Numbered from the stretch's first letter, positions 8,107-16,084 are shown. The stretch: DNA of 45,517 nucleotides from UBA6054 sp964522095 (GCA_964522095.1 CAZFSO010000011.1:1-45517), one strand, 5' to 3'. Notes: generated by a model not told the origin, from the letters alone. A program made the numbers and translations.

Positions 8107-10680
8107 ATGGACGCGAGAACCCGCAACGCGAACCGGCAGGCGGATGCGAAGCCGGATCTTCCGGCGGATACCGGCGCGGAGATGAAGTTGCCCAAGGCCG
8201 AGGACGAGGTGCTTGGGGTCATCGCGGGCGTCGAGCAGCAGTTGACGGCGTTGCGCCGGGCGCACGCGGAGCACCGCCAAGCGATGGTGGAGTTGGCCGA
8301 CAAGCGTCGGGAGTTGGCGGCGGCGTCGGAGGAGGTGCGTGCGCTGCGGGCGCAGTTGGACGAGCGGGGGGAGGAGATCGAGGCGCGTGAGGGGGAGTTG
8401 ACGGCGCGCGAGGTCGAGTTGGCGGAGATGCGTCAGGAGGTCGAGCAGCGCGAGCAGGACGTGGCGCAGCGTGCGGCGCGGATCGAGCAGCGCGAGTCGA
8501 AGATCGCCCAGCAGGCCGAGACGCTCGAGCGTCAGGAGGCGCAGGTCGAGTCGCGGGCGGAGGAGTTGGAGGCCCGGGCGGCGGAGGTCGAGCGCGAGCG
8601 CGAGCGGGTGGGGGTCACGGCTCGTGAGTTGCAGGAGCGGGCGGGTGGTCTTGAGTCGCGTGAGGCGGCGCTGGCGCGGCGCGAGGCTGAGGCGGAGGAG
8701 AAACTCGCCCGGGAGAACGCGGCGGAGGCGCGGCTCGGCGAGGTCGAGCAGGCGATGCGCGCGCTCGACGGGAAGCTCAAGGGGCGGGAGTTGGAGTTGG
8801 GCGAGCGTTCGCGTGCGCTCGAGGAGATGGCGGGGCGTGCGGGTGCGCTCGAGGCGGAGTTGGGGCGCACGCGGGAGACGCTGGAGGCGGCGGTCCGGCA
8901 GGCGGAGGACAAACTGGCGCGTGAGCGCAAGGTGTCCGAGGGCCTGCGGGCGCAGATCGAGGTGGCGGAGGAGGAGGTCCGCAACGCGGGCGGGGCGGTC
9001 GCGCGGGTGGCCGAGTTGGAGGCGCTGCTGGAGTCGGCGCGGGCCGAGTTGGCGCAGGTGCGCGACGCGGTGCGTGCGGAGATGGCGGCCGAGTTGGAGG
9101 AGGCCCGGGCGCTCGGGGCGGCGCTGGAGGGCGAGCGCGAGCGGACGGCCGCGTTGCAGGCTGAGGTCGCGGCGCTGCGCGAGCGGGCCGAGGCGGCCGA
9201 GGCGCAACTGGCCGCGGCGGCGGACCCCGCGGCGGTCGAGGCGGCCAATGCGGAGATCGAGCGGCTGCGCGAGCAGATGAACGAGTTGGCGCAGGCGGCG
9301 GACGAGGAAGTGACGGCGGTCCGCGAGCGTGCCGAGCGTGCCGAGTCGCGGGCGCAGGCGGCCGAGGCCGAGGCGCAGGCCGCCGAGGCCGAGGCGCGGG
9401 CGGCCGCGGAGCGTGCGGCGGGGGCCGAGTCCAGGCTGGCGGAGGCCGAGCGGGCGCTGGCCGGGGCGGTCGAGGCGCGTGCGGCGGTCGAGTCGCGTCT
9501 GGCGGAGGCCGGCGAGGGCTCGGCGGAGGCCGAGCGGCTGCGGGACGCGCTGACGGCGGCGGTCGACCGCATCGCGGAGGCGGAGCGTGACGCGTCGGCG
9601 GCACGCGAGGCGCTGGAGGCGCTGCGGGAGGAGACCGGGGCCGAGATCGGGACGCTGCGCGAGGCGGTGGAGGCGCGGGGCCAGGAGATCGAGAAGATCG
9701 AGCGGCAGGCGCTGGAGGTCGAGGGGGAGAACCGCGATCTGCGGGCGAAGGTCGAGGAGTTGGAGGTTGAACTGGAGGTGGCCAGCGCCGCGCCGCGGGC
9801 GAACGCGGACGAGTTCCAGATCAGCCGCCGGCGGAGGCTGACGCGCCAGCGTCGGATCCTGCGGGACCAGTCGACGAAGATCCGTCGCGCGACCGAGGCG
9901 CTGCGGGACCGTCTGGACCAGTGCGAGCGGGTGCTGCAGAAGCGGTCGGAGTTGGCCGAGGCGTACCACGCGATCGTGGAGATGCGTCAGCAGAACGCCC
10001 GGCGCGAGGTGCGCGGGGGCGTGGTGTTCGGCGTGATCGGGATGATGGCGGTCCTGGGGATGGTGGGGGCGGTGTCGTGGTTCGTGGCGGGGCGTGTGGC
10101 GCCGGGCGAGTACGCGGCGAGCGTGGTGGTCAAGGGCGAGGGCGGGCCGCGGCAGGCGCTGGCGGACGAGGACGCGGAGGCGTGGCAGGCGTACATGGTG
10201 GGCCTGGCGATGGACCCGCGGTTCCTGGAGCAGGCGGCGGACCGGATGAAGCGCCGGGGCATCGCGACCCTGGGCACGGCGGGCGAGTTGGGTCGCGAGG
10301 CGCGGGAGCGGCTGGTGATCGAGACGCCCACGCCCCGGGAGATCCGGATGGAGTGGCGCGGGGAGGGCGCGGACCGGACGCGTCGGATCCTGGACACCTA
10401 CGCGGTGGCGCTGGCGAGCGCGTCGAACCAGGCGCGGGCGCGCCGGACGGACGGCGCGACGACGGTGATCGCGTCGGAGGCGGCGGCGTCGGCCGAGCCG
10501 CTGGACTCGACGCGGATCGAGACGGCGGGGATGATCTTCGGCGGGTCGACGGCGTTCACGCTGCTGTTCGGCGGGGTGCTGTGGCGTCGTCTGTCTGCGG
10601 CGAAGGCGCGGTTCGAGCGGGACAGCCGCATCGATCCGTTGATGGACGATTCGCAGTGGGAGTTGCCGAGCCGCGGGTGA
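8107..10680 (+). CDS. Giant coiled-coil protein with C-terminal Wzz-like two-helix membrane module
   Basis: An 857-residue protein. After a polar N-terminus, residues about 40-560 are almost unbroken heptad coiled coil rich in Glu, Ala and Arg. A basic stretch (RRRRLTRQRRILRDQ) follows, then a membrane helix about 637-662 (VVFGVIGMMAVLGMVGAV). About 140 residues of presumably periplasmic domain follow, then a second helix about 805-830 (GMIFGGSTAFTLLFGGVLW) and a short cytoplasmic tail. Two helices bracketing a periplasmic domain resemble polysaccharide co-polymerases (Wzz), but here the cytoplasmic side would carry a coiled coil several hundred residues long. The ATG at 8107 is set by GGAGGT 5 nt upstream. 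No polysaccharide genes adjoin it. An alternative is an SMC-like structural or envelope-anchored filament protein. Confidence 0.7.
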   Translation: MDARTRNANRQADAKPDLPADTGAEMKLPKAEDEVLGVIAGVEQQLTALRRAHAEHRQAMVELADKRRELAAASEEVRALRAQLDERGEEIEAREGELTAREVELAEMRQEVEQREQDVAQRAARIEQRESKIAQQAETLERQEAQVESRAEELEARAAEVERERERVGVTARELQERAGGLESREAALARREAEAEEKLARENAAEARLGEVEQAMRALDGKLKGRELELGERSRALEEMAGRAGALEAELGRTRETLEAAVRQAEDKLARERKVSEGLRAQIEVAEEEVRNAGGAVARVAELEALLESARAELAQVRDAVRAEMAAELEEARALGAALEGERERTAALQAEVAALRERAEAAEAQLAAAADPAAVEAANAEIERLREQMNELAQAADEEVTAVRERAERAESRAQAAEAEAQAAEAEARAAAERAAGAESRLAEAERALAGAVEARAAVESRLAEAGEGSAEAERLRDALTAAVDRIAEAERDASAAREALEALREETGAEIGTLREAVEARGQEIEKIERQALEVEGENRDLRAKVEELEVELEVASAAPRANADEFQISRRRRLTRQRRILRDQSTKIRRATEALRDRLDQCERVLQKRSELAEAYHAIVEMRQQNARREVRGGVVFGVIGMMAVLGMVGAVSWFVAGRVAPGEYAASVVVKGEGGPRQALADEDAEAWQAYMVGLAMDPRFLEQAADRMKRRGIATLGTAGELGREARERLVIETPTPREIRMEWRGEGADRTRRILDTYAVALASASNQARARRTDGATTVIASEAAASAEPLDSTRIETAGMIFGGSTAFTLLFGGVLWRRLSAAKARFERDSRIDPLMDDSQWELPSRG

Positions 10681-10696
10681 GCGGGGTGGCAGAAAG

Positions 10697-10724
10697 AAAG
10701 CCCGGGGCGTGCCCCGGGCTTTTT
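10697..10724. terminator. Bidirectional Rho-independent terminator
   Basis: Perfect 9-bp inverted repeat GCCCGGGGC/GCCCCGGGC (10700-10719) with flanking A/T pairs, followed by TTTTTC on the plus strand and TTTCTTTC on the minus strand. It sits between two convergent units: the coiled-coil gene ending at 10680 and the anti-sigma gene ending at 10761. Confidence 0.9.
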
Positions 10725-10760
10725 CGTGCGCTCGTCGTGTTGGAGGGAAGGGGGGGCGGC

Positions 10761-11618
10761 TCAGAGGCCGGAGGATCGGAGGACGGGCTGTGCATTGAGG
10801 GCGTCCTCGACGCCTCGGTAGATGGCGAAGCGGGACTCGGTGCTGAGGTTGACGGAGATGCTGATCTCCTCGAGTTCGCCGGTGGGTCGGATCTCGGCGA
10901 CCTCGCGGGCGACGTTGCCGTCGGCGTCGAGGACGACGAGGCGGTAGGGCTGGTTGTTGTCCTGGGGGCGGAGGTTTTTGACGACGAGGCGGCTGGCGGG
11001 CCAGTCGGGGTTGTGCCAGACGGAGGCCGCGGCGGTGGTGTCGGCGCTGGCGGGTGTGAGGACGACGCGGCGGGTGGTCTCGTCGAACATGAGGTCGTCG
11101 AAGAACTCGGCGCCGGCGCGGTCATAGACGTGGGCGAGGCGGGCGCCCTCGGCGGCGGAGTCGCGGAGGTTGCGCACGTCGGAACTGATCACGGTCAGGG
11201 CGATGGTGGCGCCGGCCAGGCCGATGGCGGCGGCGCGCCAGAGCCAGTGCACGCGGGCGGAGCGGGAGAGGGCGGGCTGGGCGTGGCGGCGCTCGGGGGT
11301 GATGCGTCCGACGACGGCGGGGGCGGGGGCGGCCGCGGCGGGGGTCGCGGTTCGTGCGGCGGCGATGCGGCGCTCGACCTCCTGCTCGCGCATGCCGGCG
11401 CGGACGGCGGCGACGACCATGTCGCGCAGTTCGGGGCCGGGGCGTTCGTCGGGCAGGAGGTCGCCGAGGTCGGCCATGCGTTCGGCCTCGGCCTTGACCA
11501 TGGCGCGGACGTGGGGCGCGGCGGCCGTCAGGGCGGCCTCGTACTCGGCGGTTTCGGTGTCGTCGAGCAGCCCGAGGGCGTAGAGGACGGTGTGCTCGAT
11601 GAGTTCGTGCGTGGTCAT
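10761..11618 (-). CDS. RskA-like membrane anti-sigma factor
   Basis: A 285-residue protein. The N-terminal 'HELIEHTVLYALGLLDDTETAEYEAAL' region (in two parts) matches the sigma-binding domain of RskA-type anti-sigma factors, but the usual His/Cys zinc cluster is absent, as in zinc-less members. A single membrane helix lies at about 126-145 (LWRAAAIGLAGATIALTVIS). The C-terminal extracytoplasmic part contains the RskA-like 'PYRLVVLDADGNV' and 'ISISVNLSTESRFAIYRG' segments. Its ATG overlaps the sigma-factor stop as ATGA, giving coupled translation, the usual arrangement for a cognate pair. It would hold the sigma factor at the membrane until proteolysis. Confidence 0.87.
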   Translation of the reverse strand: MTTHELIEHTVLYALGLLDDTETAEYEAALTAAAPHVRAMVKAEAERMADLGDLLPDERPGPELRDMVVAAVRAGMREQEVERRIAAARTATPAAAAPAPAVVGRITPERRHAQPALSRSARVHWLWRAAAIGLAGATIALTVISSDVRNLRDSAAEGARLAHVYDRAGAEFFDDLMFDETTRRVVLTPASADTTAAASVWHNPDWPASRLVVKNLRPQDNNQPYRLVVLDADGNVAREVAEIRPTGELEEISISVNLSTESRFAIYRGVEDALNAQPVLRSSGL

Positions 11619-12289
11619 GTCGAAGCCTCTTCCCCCGTGCGTTCGCGGAGCCGGACGAGTGCGCGGCTCAGCGCGGACTTGATGGTCCCGAGCGGGACGT
11701 CCATTTCTTCACTGATCTGTCTGAGCGTCTGGCCGCCGAGGTAGGCCCGGACGACGACGGTGCGTTGGAGGTCGGGCAGGGTGTCGATGCGGGCCATGAG
11801 GGCGGCGAAGTGCTCGTCGCGTTCGATGCGTGCGGAGATGGCCTTGTCGTCGAGCGAGTTGGCGGAGGAGAGTTGTGCGTCGTCGAGGCCGGTGGGCTTG
11901 ATGCGGGCGCGCTTGCGTCGGAGTTTGTCGACGAGGTGGCGTCGCGTGAGGAGCATGACCCAGGTGACCAGGGCGGCCTTGCGGGGGTCGTAGCGGTCGG
12001 CGGTGCGCCAGAGGCGGACGAAGACTTCCTGGACGGCGTCCTCGGCCTCGGCGCGTGTGGGCATCGACTGGAGGGCCATGCGGTAGACGAGCGACCCGAA
12101 CCGGTCGTAGAGCTCGGCGACTGCGGCTTCCTGGTTTGCGGCGATGCGTTGCATGAGGTCGAGGTCGATGGTTTCCTGCTCGAGCAGGTCTCTGGCCGGG
12201 GGTTCCCGGGGTTCGGTTGGGCGTTCCGAGGGCCCGGGACGGCCTTGTCCGGCCGGGTCTTCGGTACGCTCGGGCTTTGGGTCCGTCAT
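11615..12289 (-). CDS. ECF RNA polymerase sigma factor (RskA-partnered type)
   Basis: A 224-residue sigma-70 family ECF factor. Region 2 contains 'AELYDRFGSLVYRMALQSM' and 'AEDAVQEVFVRLWRTADRYDP', and region 4 contains 'LPDLQRTVVVRAYLGGQTL', 'QISEEMDVPLGTIKSALSRALVRLRE'-type helices (shown in pieces). The N-terminal 40 residues are a Pro/Glu-rich extension. The start at 12289 is the first ATG giving a full protein; the upstream frame runs on as non-coding. It is cotranscribed and coupled with the downstream anti-sigma gene. By analogy with SigK/RskA pairs it probably activates its own promoter (see 12353-12378). Confidence 0.9.
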   Translation of the reverse strand: MTDPKPERTEDPAGQGRPGPSERPTEPREPPARDLLEQETIDLDLMQRIAANQEAAVAELYDRFGSLVYRMALQSMPTRAEAEDAVQEVFVRLWRTADRYDPRKAALVTWVMLLTRRHLVDKLRRKRARIKPTGLDDAQLSSANSLDDKAISARIERDEHFAALMARIDTLPDLQRTVVVRAYLGGQTLRQISEEMDVPLGTIKSALSRALVRLRERTGEEAST

Positions 12290-12352
12290 GTCACCGGGTC
12301 CACGAGAAAGGCCCGGGGCGGGTCGGCATCCACATCCGCCGCCTCGGTGCTG

Positions 12353-12408
12353 TACGCACGGGAGAGGGAGAGGATGCCCGGGATTGCGCGTGGATGCAAG
12401 TTTCATCC
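12353..12408 (-). promoter_or_regulatory. Candidate ECF-type autoregulatory promoter for the sigma gene
   Basis: On the minus strand, GGCATCC (12378-12372) is followed after 15 nt by CGTA (12356-12353), fitting the CATCC / CGTA-like spacing I associate with SigK-type sigma factors; the 5' leader would be about 57 nt. Just upstream, a dyad GGATG-N7-CATCC (12392-12408) repeats the same CATCC core on both strands. Pattern-based and untested. Confidence 0.4.
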
Positions 12409-12489
12409 GGGGCGCGGGTTGGGGGTGTCCGGGTGGTGTTTGGGTCGTTTGGTGAAATAGGGCGTGCCCGGGCTGCAAATTGGTGGTGG

Positions 12490-12520
12490 AATCCCCAGGT
12501 CCGTTCCGGAACGGGGGATT
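12490..12520. promoter_or_regulatory. Nested palindrome, candidate operator
   Basis: Outer arms AATCCCC (12490-12496) and GGGGATT (12514-12520) enclose an exact 14-bp palindrome CCGTTCCGGAACGG (12501-12514). It abuts the -35 element of the promoter at 12519-12547, a position suited to a dimeric regulator. It could alternatively fold as a hairpin if transcribed, but it lies upstream of the predicted start of transcription. Confidence 0.5.
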
Positions 12521-12547
12521 GCGTTCCGGGGGCTGGTCGGTTATCTT
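12519..12547 (+). promoter_or_regulatory. Promoter of the prepilin-like gene
   Basis: TTGCGT (12519-12524), 17-nt spacer, TATCTT (12542-12547). This is one of the few A/T-containing clusters in this region. Transcription would start near 12554, about 60 nt before the chosen ATG; an in-frame GTG at 12557 would be almost leaderless. Confidence 0.5.
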
Positions 12548-12613
12548 GGGTTCATCGTGGGGCGTGCCGCCGTGGGGCACGCCGGGAGCCCGGTGGGAGC
12601 ACCGGGACGCAAG

Positions 12614-13426
12614 ATGGGTCAACGGCAGCGGCCAACTTGGGCTGAGCGCGGCGAGCGTGTTGGCGTGCGTGGGTTCACGCTGGTCGACGTGCTTGTGTCG
12701 ATGGCGGTGATCGGTGTTTTGATCGGGATTCTGCTGCCGTCGTTCTCGGTGGTGCGTGAGTCGGCCCGTCGGGTGAAGTGCTCGTCGAACCTGCGTCAGG
12801 TGGGTCTGGGGCTTCATATGTACGGTCAGGACTCGTCCGAGTTGCTGCCCCCGAGCGTGTTTTTGCCGGGCAACGGGCCGTCGTCGCGGATGGCGTCGTG
12901 GGCGCCGCAGTTGATGGACACGCTCCGGACGGAGGAGGGTCAGTTCGCCAGCCGCCCGTGGGGGCAGTGGGACGGGCTGGGCCTGCTGTACGCGCGGGGG
13001 TACCTGGCGGCTCCGGGCGTGTTCTATTGCCCGTCGCACCCCGGTTCGCACCCGTTCAGCCGGTACGAGCCGGTGTGGCAGGCCGAGCGTGGCGAGATCG
13101 TGTCGAACTATCAGTACCGTGGCGCGGGGCCGGCCGGGCAGCGGCGGATGTACCAGATCGAGCCGACGGCGGCGCTGGTGACGGACATGCTGCGTTCGTT
13201 CGAGGACCTGAACCACCGGGGCGGGTTCAACCTGCTGCAGGCGGGCCTGGCGGTGACGTGGTTCGAGGACCAGGGCGAGACGATCGCGGGCGTGATGATG
13301 CGGATGGGCGGGGGCGAGGAGACGCCCTCGGCGCAGATCGTGAACGACGCGTGGCAGGTGCTCGACGGCGAGTCGCCGGGCCCGTCGTTCGGCGGGACTG
13401 GCGGCGTGGGCGGCGGGCTGCACTGA
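12614..13426 (+). CDS. Prepilin-like (type II/IV pseudopilin, DUF1559-like) protein
   Basis: A 270-residue protein with a type IV prepilin N-terminus: a polar basic leader ending in 'VGVRG', then 'FTLVDVLVSMAVIGVLIGIL' as the hydrophobic stem. Position +5 is Asp rather than the canonical Glu. 'RRVKCSSNLRQVGLGLHMYGQD' follows, the standard continuation of planctomycete DUF1559-like pseudopilins. Two Cys in 'FYCPSHPGSHPFS' also fit. A C-terminal Gly-rich tail ends at 13426. Start is uncertain: ATG 12614 has only a weak ribosome-binding site; GTG 12557 is an alternative. Many such paralogues occur in Planctomycetota, with unknown functions in secretion or surface structures. Confidence 0.75.
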   Translation: MGQRQRPTWAERGERVGVRGFTLVDVLVSMAVIGVLIGILLPSFSVVRESARRVKCSSNLRQVGLGLHMYGQDSSELLPPSVFLPGNGPSSRMASWAPQLMDTLRTEEGQFASRPWGQWDGLGLLYARGYLAAPGVFYCPSHPGSHPFSRYEPVWQAERGEIVSNYQYRGAGPAGQRRMYQIEPTAALVTDMLRSFEDLNHRGGFNLLQAGLAVTWFEDQGETIAGVMMRMGGGEETPSAQIVNDAWQVLDGESPGPSFGGTGGVGGGLH

Positions 13427-13471
13427 ACGGTTGTGCGACGTGACCCCGCGTGCGAAGGCGCGCGGTGTGTG

Positions 13472-13502
13472 TTGCGCGCTGATCGGGTCGGCGGCGTATT
13501 CT
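13472..13502 (+). promoter_or_regulatory. Promoter placing transcription start at the cyclophilin ATG
   Basis: TTGCGC (13472-13477), 19-nt spacer, TATTCT (13497-13502), then six bases and the ATG at 13509. With a -10 element so close, transcription would begin at or next to the A of the start codon, giving a leaderless mRNA; no ribosome-binding site is present. Confidence 0.5.
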
Positions 13503-13508
13503 GACGGC

Positions 13509-14537
13509 ATGGCACAGCGAAGCATCGGGGCGGTTCTGGCTTTGGCGTTGCTCGGCGCGGGCGCGACGGGGGCGCGGGCGCAGTTGGCGCCCGAGCAGTT
13601 GTACTACGGCGTGGACCGGCGGGTGCCGGTGCGGGTGGACGCGCCCGAGGGGTTCGTGGGCGAGTTGACCATCCGGCTGCACGAGGTCGCCACGGGCGCG
13701 GTGGTGGCCGAGTCGGCGGCGGCGGCGGGGCGGGCGGACCTGGCGGGGCTGCTGCCGGTGTTGTGGGACCGGGGGCAGACGCGGGCGCGGCTGGTGCAGT
13801 TGTACGCGGACGGCGAGGCGCTGGGGGGGCCCCTGGTGGTGCAGCCTCTGGTGACGCCGAACACGGCGGTGCTTGCCGACCCGACGACGCTGCGCGTGTC
13901 GGACGACCCGCGGGCCGTGCCGGTGTTCGAGGACGAGCGGGTGTCGTCGCGGGAGGTGGTGTTCTCGGGGCTTCGGGTGTACCCGGACCGCGAGGTGGTG
14001 TTCCAGACCAGCGCGGGGGACGTGGTGTTCCGGCTGCGTCCGGACGAGGCGCCGAACACGGCGTTCAACATGCTGCACCTGGTCGAGGGCGGGTTCTACA
14101 CCGACGTGATCGTGCACCGTGTGGTGGCGGCGCTGCCGGACGGGCGGCCGTTCGTGGTGCAGTTCGGGGACCCGTCGGGGCACGGGGCCGGGGGGCCGGG
14201 GTACTTCGTGGACCTTGAGAAGTCGGGGCTGGCGCACGACTTCGGGGTGCTGTCGATGGCGCGGGCGCAGGACCCCAACTCGAACGGGTCGCAGGTGTTC
14301 GTGTGCCTGTCGCGGGAGGGGACGAGTTTTCTGGACGGCAAGTACACCGCGTTCGGCGAGGCGGTGTCGGGGGCCGAGGTGATCGGCGCGCTGGCGGGGG
14401 TTGCGGTGGACGAGCAGGGGCGTCCGGAGGAGCCGCCGGTGATTCTGCGGGCGTACACGCGTTTGGCGCCGGCGCCGCTGGCGCGGGGCCGGGCGTTGTC
14501 GGCGGCGCGTGCTCCCGAGCCGGGCGCGGAGCGCTGA
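13509..14537 (+). CDS. Exported cyclophilin-type peptidyl-prolyl cis-trans isomerase
   Basis: A 342-residue protein. Residues 1-24 are a signal peptide (AVLALALLGAGATGARA). About 150 residues of uncharacterised N-terminal domain precede a cyclophilin domain: 'TSAGDVVFRLRPDEAPNTA', 'FYTDVIVHRVV', 'FVVQFGDPSGHGAGGPGYF', 'FGVLSMARAQDPNSNGSQVF', 'LDGKYTAFGEAVSGAEVI'. The catalytic Arg region reads 'VIVHRVV' where typical cyclophilins have 'FHRVI', so the Phe is replaced but the His-Arg pair is kept. It would isomerise prolyl bonds of exported proteins. It converges with the outer-membrane gene, with 1 bp between stops. Confidence 0.85.
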   Translation: MAQRSIGAVLALALLGAGATGARAQLAPEQLYYGVDRRVPVRVDAPEGFVGELTIRLHEVATGAVVAESAAAAGRADLAGLLPVLWDRGQTRARLVQLYADGEALGGPLVVQPLVTPNTAVLADPTTLRVSDDPRAVPVFEDERVSSREVVFSGLRVYPDREVVFQTSAGDVVFRLRPDEAPNTAFNMLHLVEGGFYTDVIVHRVVAALPDGRPFVVQFGDPSGHGAGGPGYFVDLEKSGLAHDFGVLSMARAQDPNSNGSQVFVCLSREGTSFLDGKYTAFGEAVSGAEVIGALAGVAVDEQGRPEEPPVILRAYTRLAPAPLARGRALSAARAPEPGAER

Positions 14538-14538
14538 G

Positions 14539-15504
14539 TCAGAAGGCGATGCGGGCGGTCAGTCCGAAGAAGGCGGCGGGGTCGGCGTCCTCGTCGGTGA
14601 TCTTGTCGCCGCCGTCGTCGAGCAGTTCGACGTTGTGGAGGAGGGTGGCGCCGATGCTGGCGCCGAGGGTGAGGCCCGGTCGGGGGGCGTACTCGGCGTA
14701 GAAGGCGACGGGGACGGCGCGGTCGGTGGCGACGCCGTCGGGGATGGGGCCGTCGTCGTCGAGTCGGAAGGAGCGGGACTGGTACTCGGCCTGCAGGCCG
14801 TAGGAGAGTTGGTCGGAGTGGGCGTAGTTGAGGCGTGCGCCGGCGCGGTGGGAGGCGAGGGTCCACCGGTCGTCGATGGCCCAGCGGATCTGGGGGATGG
14901 GTACGACGAGGGCGTCGTCCTCGGGTCGGGTGCGGACGACGAGGCCGAGGCCCCAGGAGAAGGTGGGGGATGCGCGGGTGACGAAGCCGCCGCCGGCGGT
15001 GAAGACCCATGCGTCGGAGAGGTCGGCGCCGTCCTCGGCGGCGACGCCGGCGGCTCCGAGGGCGAACCAGTCGGTCTGCGCGTTGATGGGGGCGGAGAAG
15101 CGGGCGCCGAGTTCGGTGCTGAAGGTGCGGGAGAAGGGGTCGCCGCCGGCGGCCAGGCCGGTGGCGTCGTCGAAGTCGTACCAGGAGTGCTCGGCGCCGA
15201 GGGTGAGGGTGAGGGTGCGTCGGTCGCCGAGGTCGAGGCCGAGGTCGACGGCCGCTCGGGCGCGGGCGACGCTGAGGTCGCCGGCGTCGTCGAGGTCGGC
15301 CTTGGCGCCGATGGAGCCGGCGAGGGTGACGGCGACGGTGGGGCCGCGGCGCTCGGGCAGTTGCGGGGGGGCGTCGTCGGCGGTGGCGGCGGCGCGGTCG
15401 TCGGCCTGGGTTCCGGCCGGGGCCGGGGTTTCGGCCCGGGGTTGGGCGGTGGCGCAGGCGGCGGCGAGGGTGAGGGCAAGGAGCGGTGCGGCGTGGTTGG
15501 GCAT
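14539..15504 (-). CDS. Probable outer-membrane beta-barrel protein (DUF6268-like)
   Basis: A 321-residue exported protein. A short signal peptide (LLALTLAAACATA) is followed by a Pro/Ala/Asp-rich linker, then alternating amphipathic strands such as 'TVAVTLAGSIGAKADLDD', 'RRTLTLTLGAEHSWYDF', 'TDWFALGAAGVAAE' and 'LTLGASIGATLLHNVELL'. It ends with 'GLTARIAF', a C-terminal Phe typical of BAM-assembled barrels. The layout fits the DUF6268-type porin-like family. A second in-frame ATG is not needed; the start at 15504 has no clear ribosome-binding site. No partner gene is adjacent. Confidence 0.7.
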   Translation of the reverse strand: MPNHAAPLLALTLAAACATAQPRAETPAPAGTQADDRAAATADDAPPQLPERRGPTVAVTLAGSIGAKADLDDAGDLSVARARAAVDLGLDLGDRRTLTLTLGAEHSWYDFDDATGLAAGGDPFSRTFSTELGARFSAPINAQTDWFALGAAGVAAEDGADLSDAWVFTAGGGFVTRASPTFSWGLGLVVRTRPEDDALVVPIPQIRWAIDDRWTLASHRAGARLNYAHSDQLSYGLQAEYQSRSFRLDDDGPIPDGVATDRAVPVAFYAEYAPRPGLTLGASIGATLLHNVELLDDGGDKITDEDADPAAFFGLTARIAF

Positions 15505-15536
15505 GGTCGGTCCGGGTGGTTGGGGGCGAGCGGCGG

Positions 15537-15564
15537 TTGGGTTCGGGGAGGGGGCGGGTATAGT
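15537..15564 (+). promoter_or_regulatory. Promoter of tRNA-Ala
   Basis: TTGGGT (15537-15542), 16-nt spacer, TATAGT (15559-15564). Predicted transcription start is near 15571, about 22 nt before the mature tRNA end. Confidence 0.65.
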
Positions 15565-15592
15565 ACTGGGCGCGGCCGGTGCGGTCGCGGAC

Positions 15593-15665
15593 GGGGCGCT
15601 AACTCAACTGGTAGAGTGCCAGCTTTGCAAGCTGGAAGTTAGGGGTTCGAGTCCCCTGCGCTCCA
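15593..15665 (+). tRNA. tRNA-Ala (anticodon TGC)
   Basis: A complete 73-nt cloverleaf. The acceptor stem GGGGCGC (15593-15599) pairs with GCGCTCC (15658-15664) and includes the G3:U70 pair that identifies alanine tRNAs. D arm with CTC/GAG, anticodon stem CCAGC/GCTGG, loop TTTGCAA with anticodon TGC at 15626-15628, T arm AGGGG-TTCGAGT-CCCCT. Discriminator A at 15665; CCA is not encoded. Confidence 0.96.
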
Positions 15666-15715
15666 TTGACCGGACCGGCCGCGCGGGGCGGGGCGTGGCG
15701 GCGGAAGGTGGCGTG

Positions 15716-15920
15716 ATGGACGGCTCGGCGGGGGCTCTGGAGACGGCGGCCCGGCACTGGTCGAAGCGTCCGGGCACGGGGCGTCGGCGGTGGTGGTCGC
15801 ACCCGCGGATCCTGTCGCACATCAACGAGGTCGTCTGCGGGCGTCCCCTGCCGGGGGCGTGGGGGTCCGCGGGTTTCGCTGCGCTTCACCCGCGGCTACT
15901 GGGAGCGCCCCTTCGGGGCT
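15716..15920 (+). CDS. 5' fragment of a probable class I SAM-dependent methyltransferase, cut by repeat and gap
   Basis: The ATG at 15716 follows GGAAGGTGG. The first about 47 residues include 'ARHWSKRPGTGRRRWWSHP' and 'ILSHINEVVCGRPLPG', a pattern I recognise from the start of class I methyltransferases in which 'RWW..P.I..HIN..V.G' precedes the SAM-binding motif. From about 15863 the reading frame runs into a REP-like palindrome (GFAALHPRLLGAPLRG is repeat-derived) and then into the 100-N gap. The bases right of the gap carry no methyltransferase sequence before the next gene. So the SAM-binding domain is either hidden in the gap or lost, the gene having been interrupted by the repeat. Confidence 0.5.
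15863..15920 (+). repeat. REP-like palindromic element, left copy
   Basis: 58 bases ending at the gap. Contains a hairpin CCGCGGGT/ACCCGCGG around a 13-nt loop and a second hairpin GCCCC/GGGGC around TTC. Nearly identical in order and sequence to 16085-16144, in the same orientation. Confidence 0.8.
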
Positions 15921-16020
15921 NNNNNNNNNNNNNNNNNNNNNNNNNNNNNNNNNNNNNNNNNNNNNNNNNNNNNNNNNNNNNNNNNNNNNNNNNNNNNNNN
16001 NNNNNNNNNNNNNNNNNNNN
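15921..16020. other. Assembly gap (100 N)
   Basis: Exactly 100 N, a conventional placeholder, so true length is unknown. It is bounded by two direct copies of a REP-like element, which explains the assembly failure. It probably hides further repeat copies and perhaps the rest of the methyltransferase gene. Confidence 0.95.
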
Positions 16021-16084
16021 CGGGGGGAGCGGATCCTCATGCGGCCGTCACCCCTGCCGGGGTGAAGGTCTTTTGCGGGCGTGA

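Noticed and set aside
7192..9969. Minus-strand open frame of more than 900 codons opposite the coiled-coil gene
   Set aside because: Leu/Arg-rich shadow of GAG/GCG heptad codons. The plus-strand frame has a strong ribosome-binding site, heptads and membrane helices.
14828..16084. Plus-strand frame spanning the outer-membrane gene, tRNA and gap
   Set aside because: It reads through a tRNA and an opposite-strand gene; only the part after 15716 resembles a real protein.
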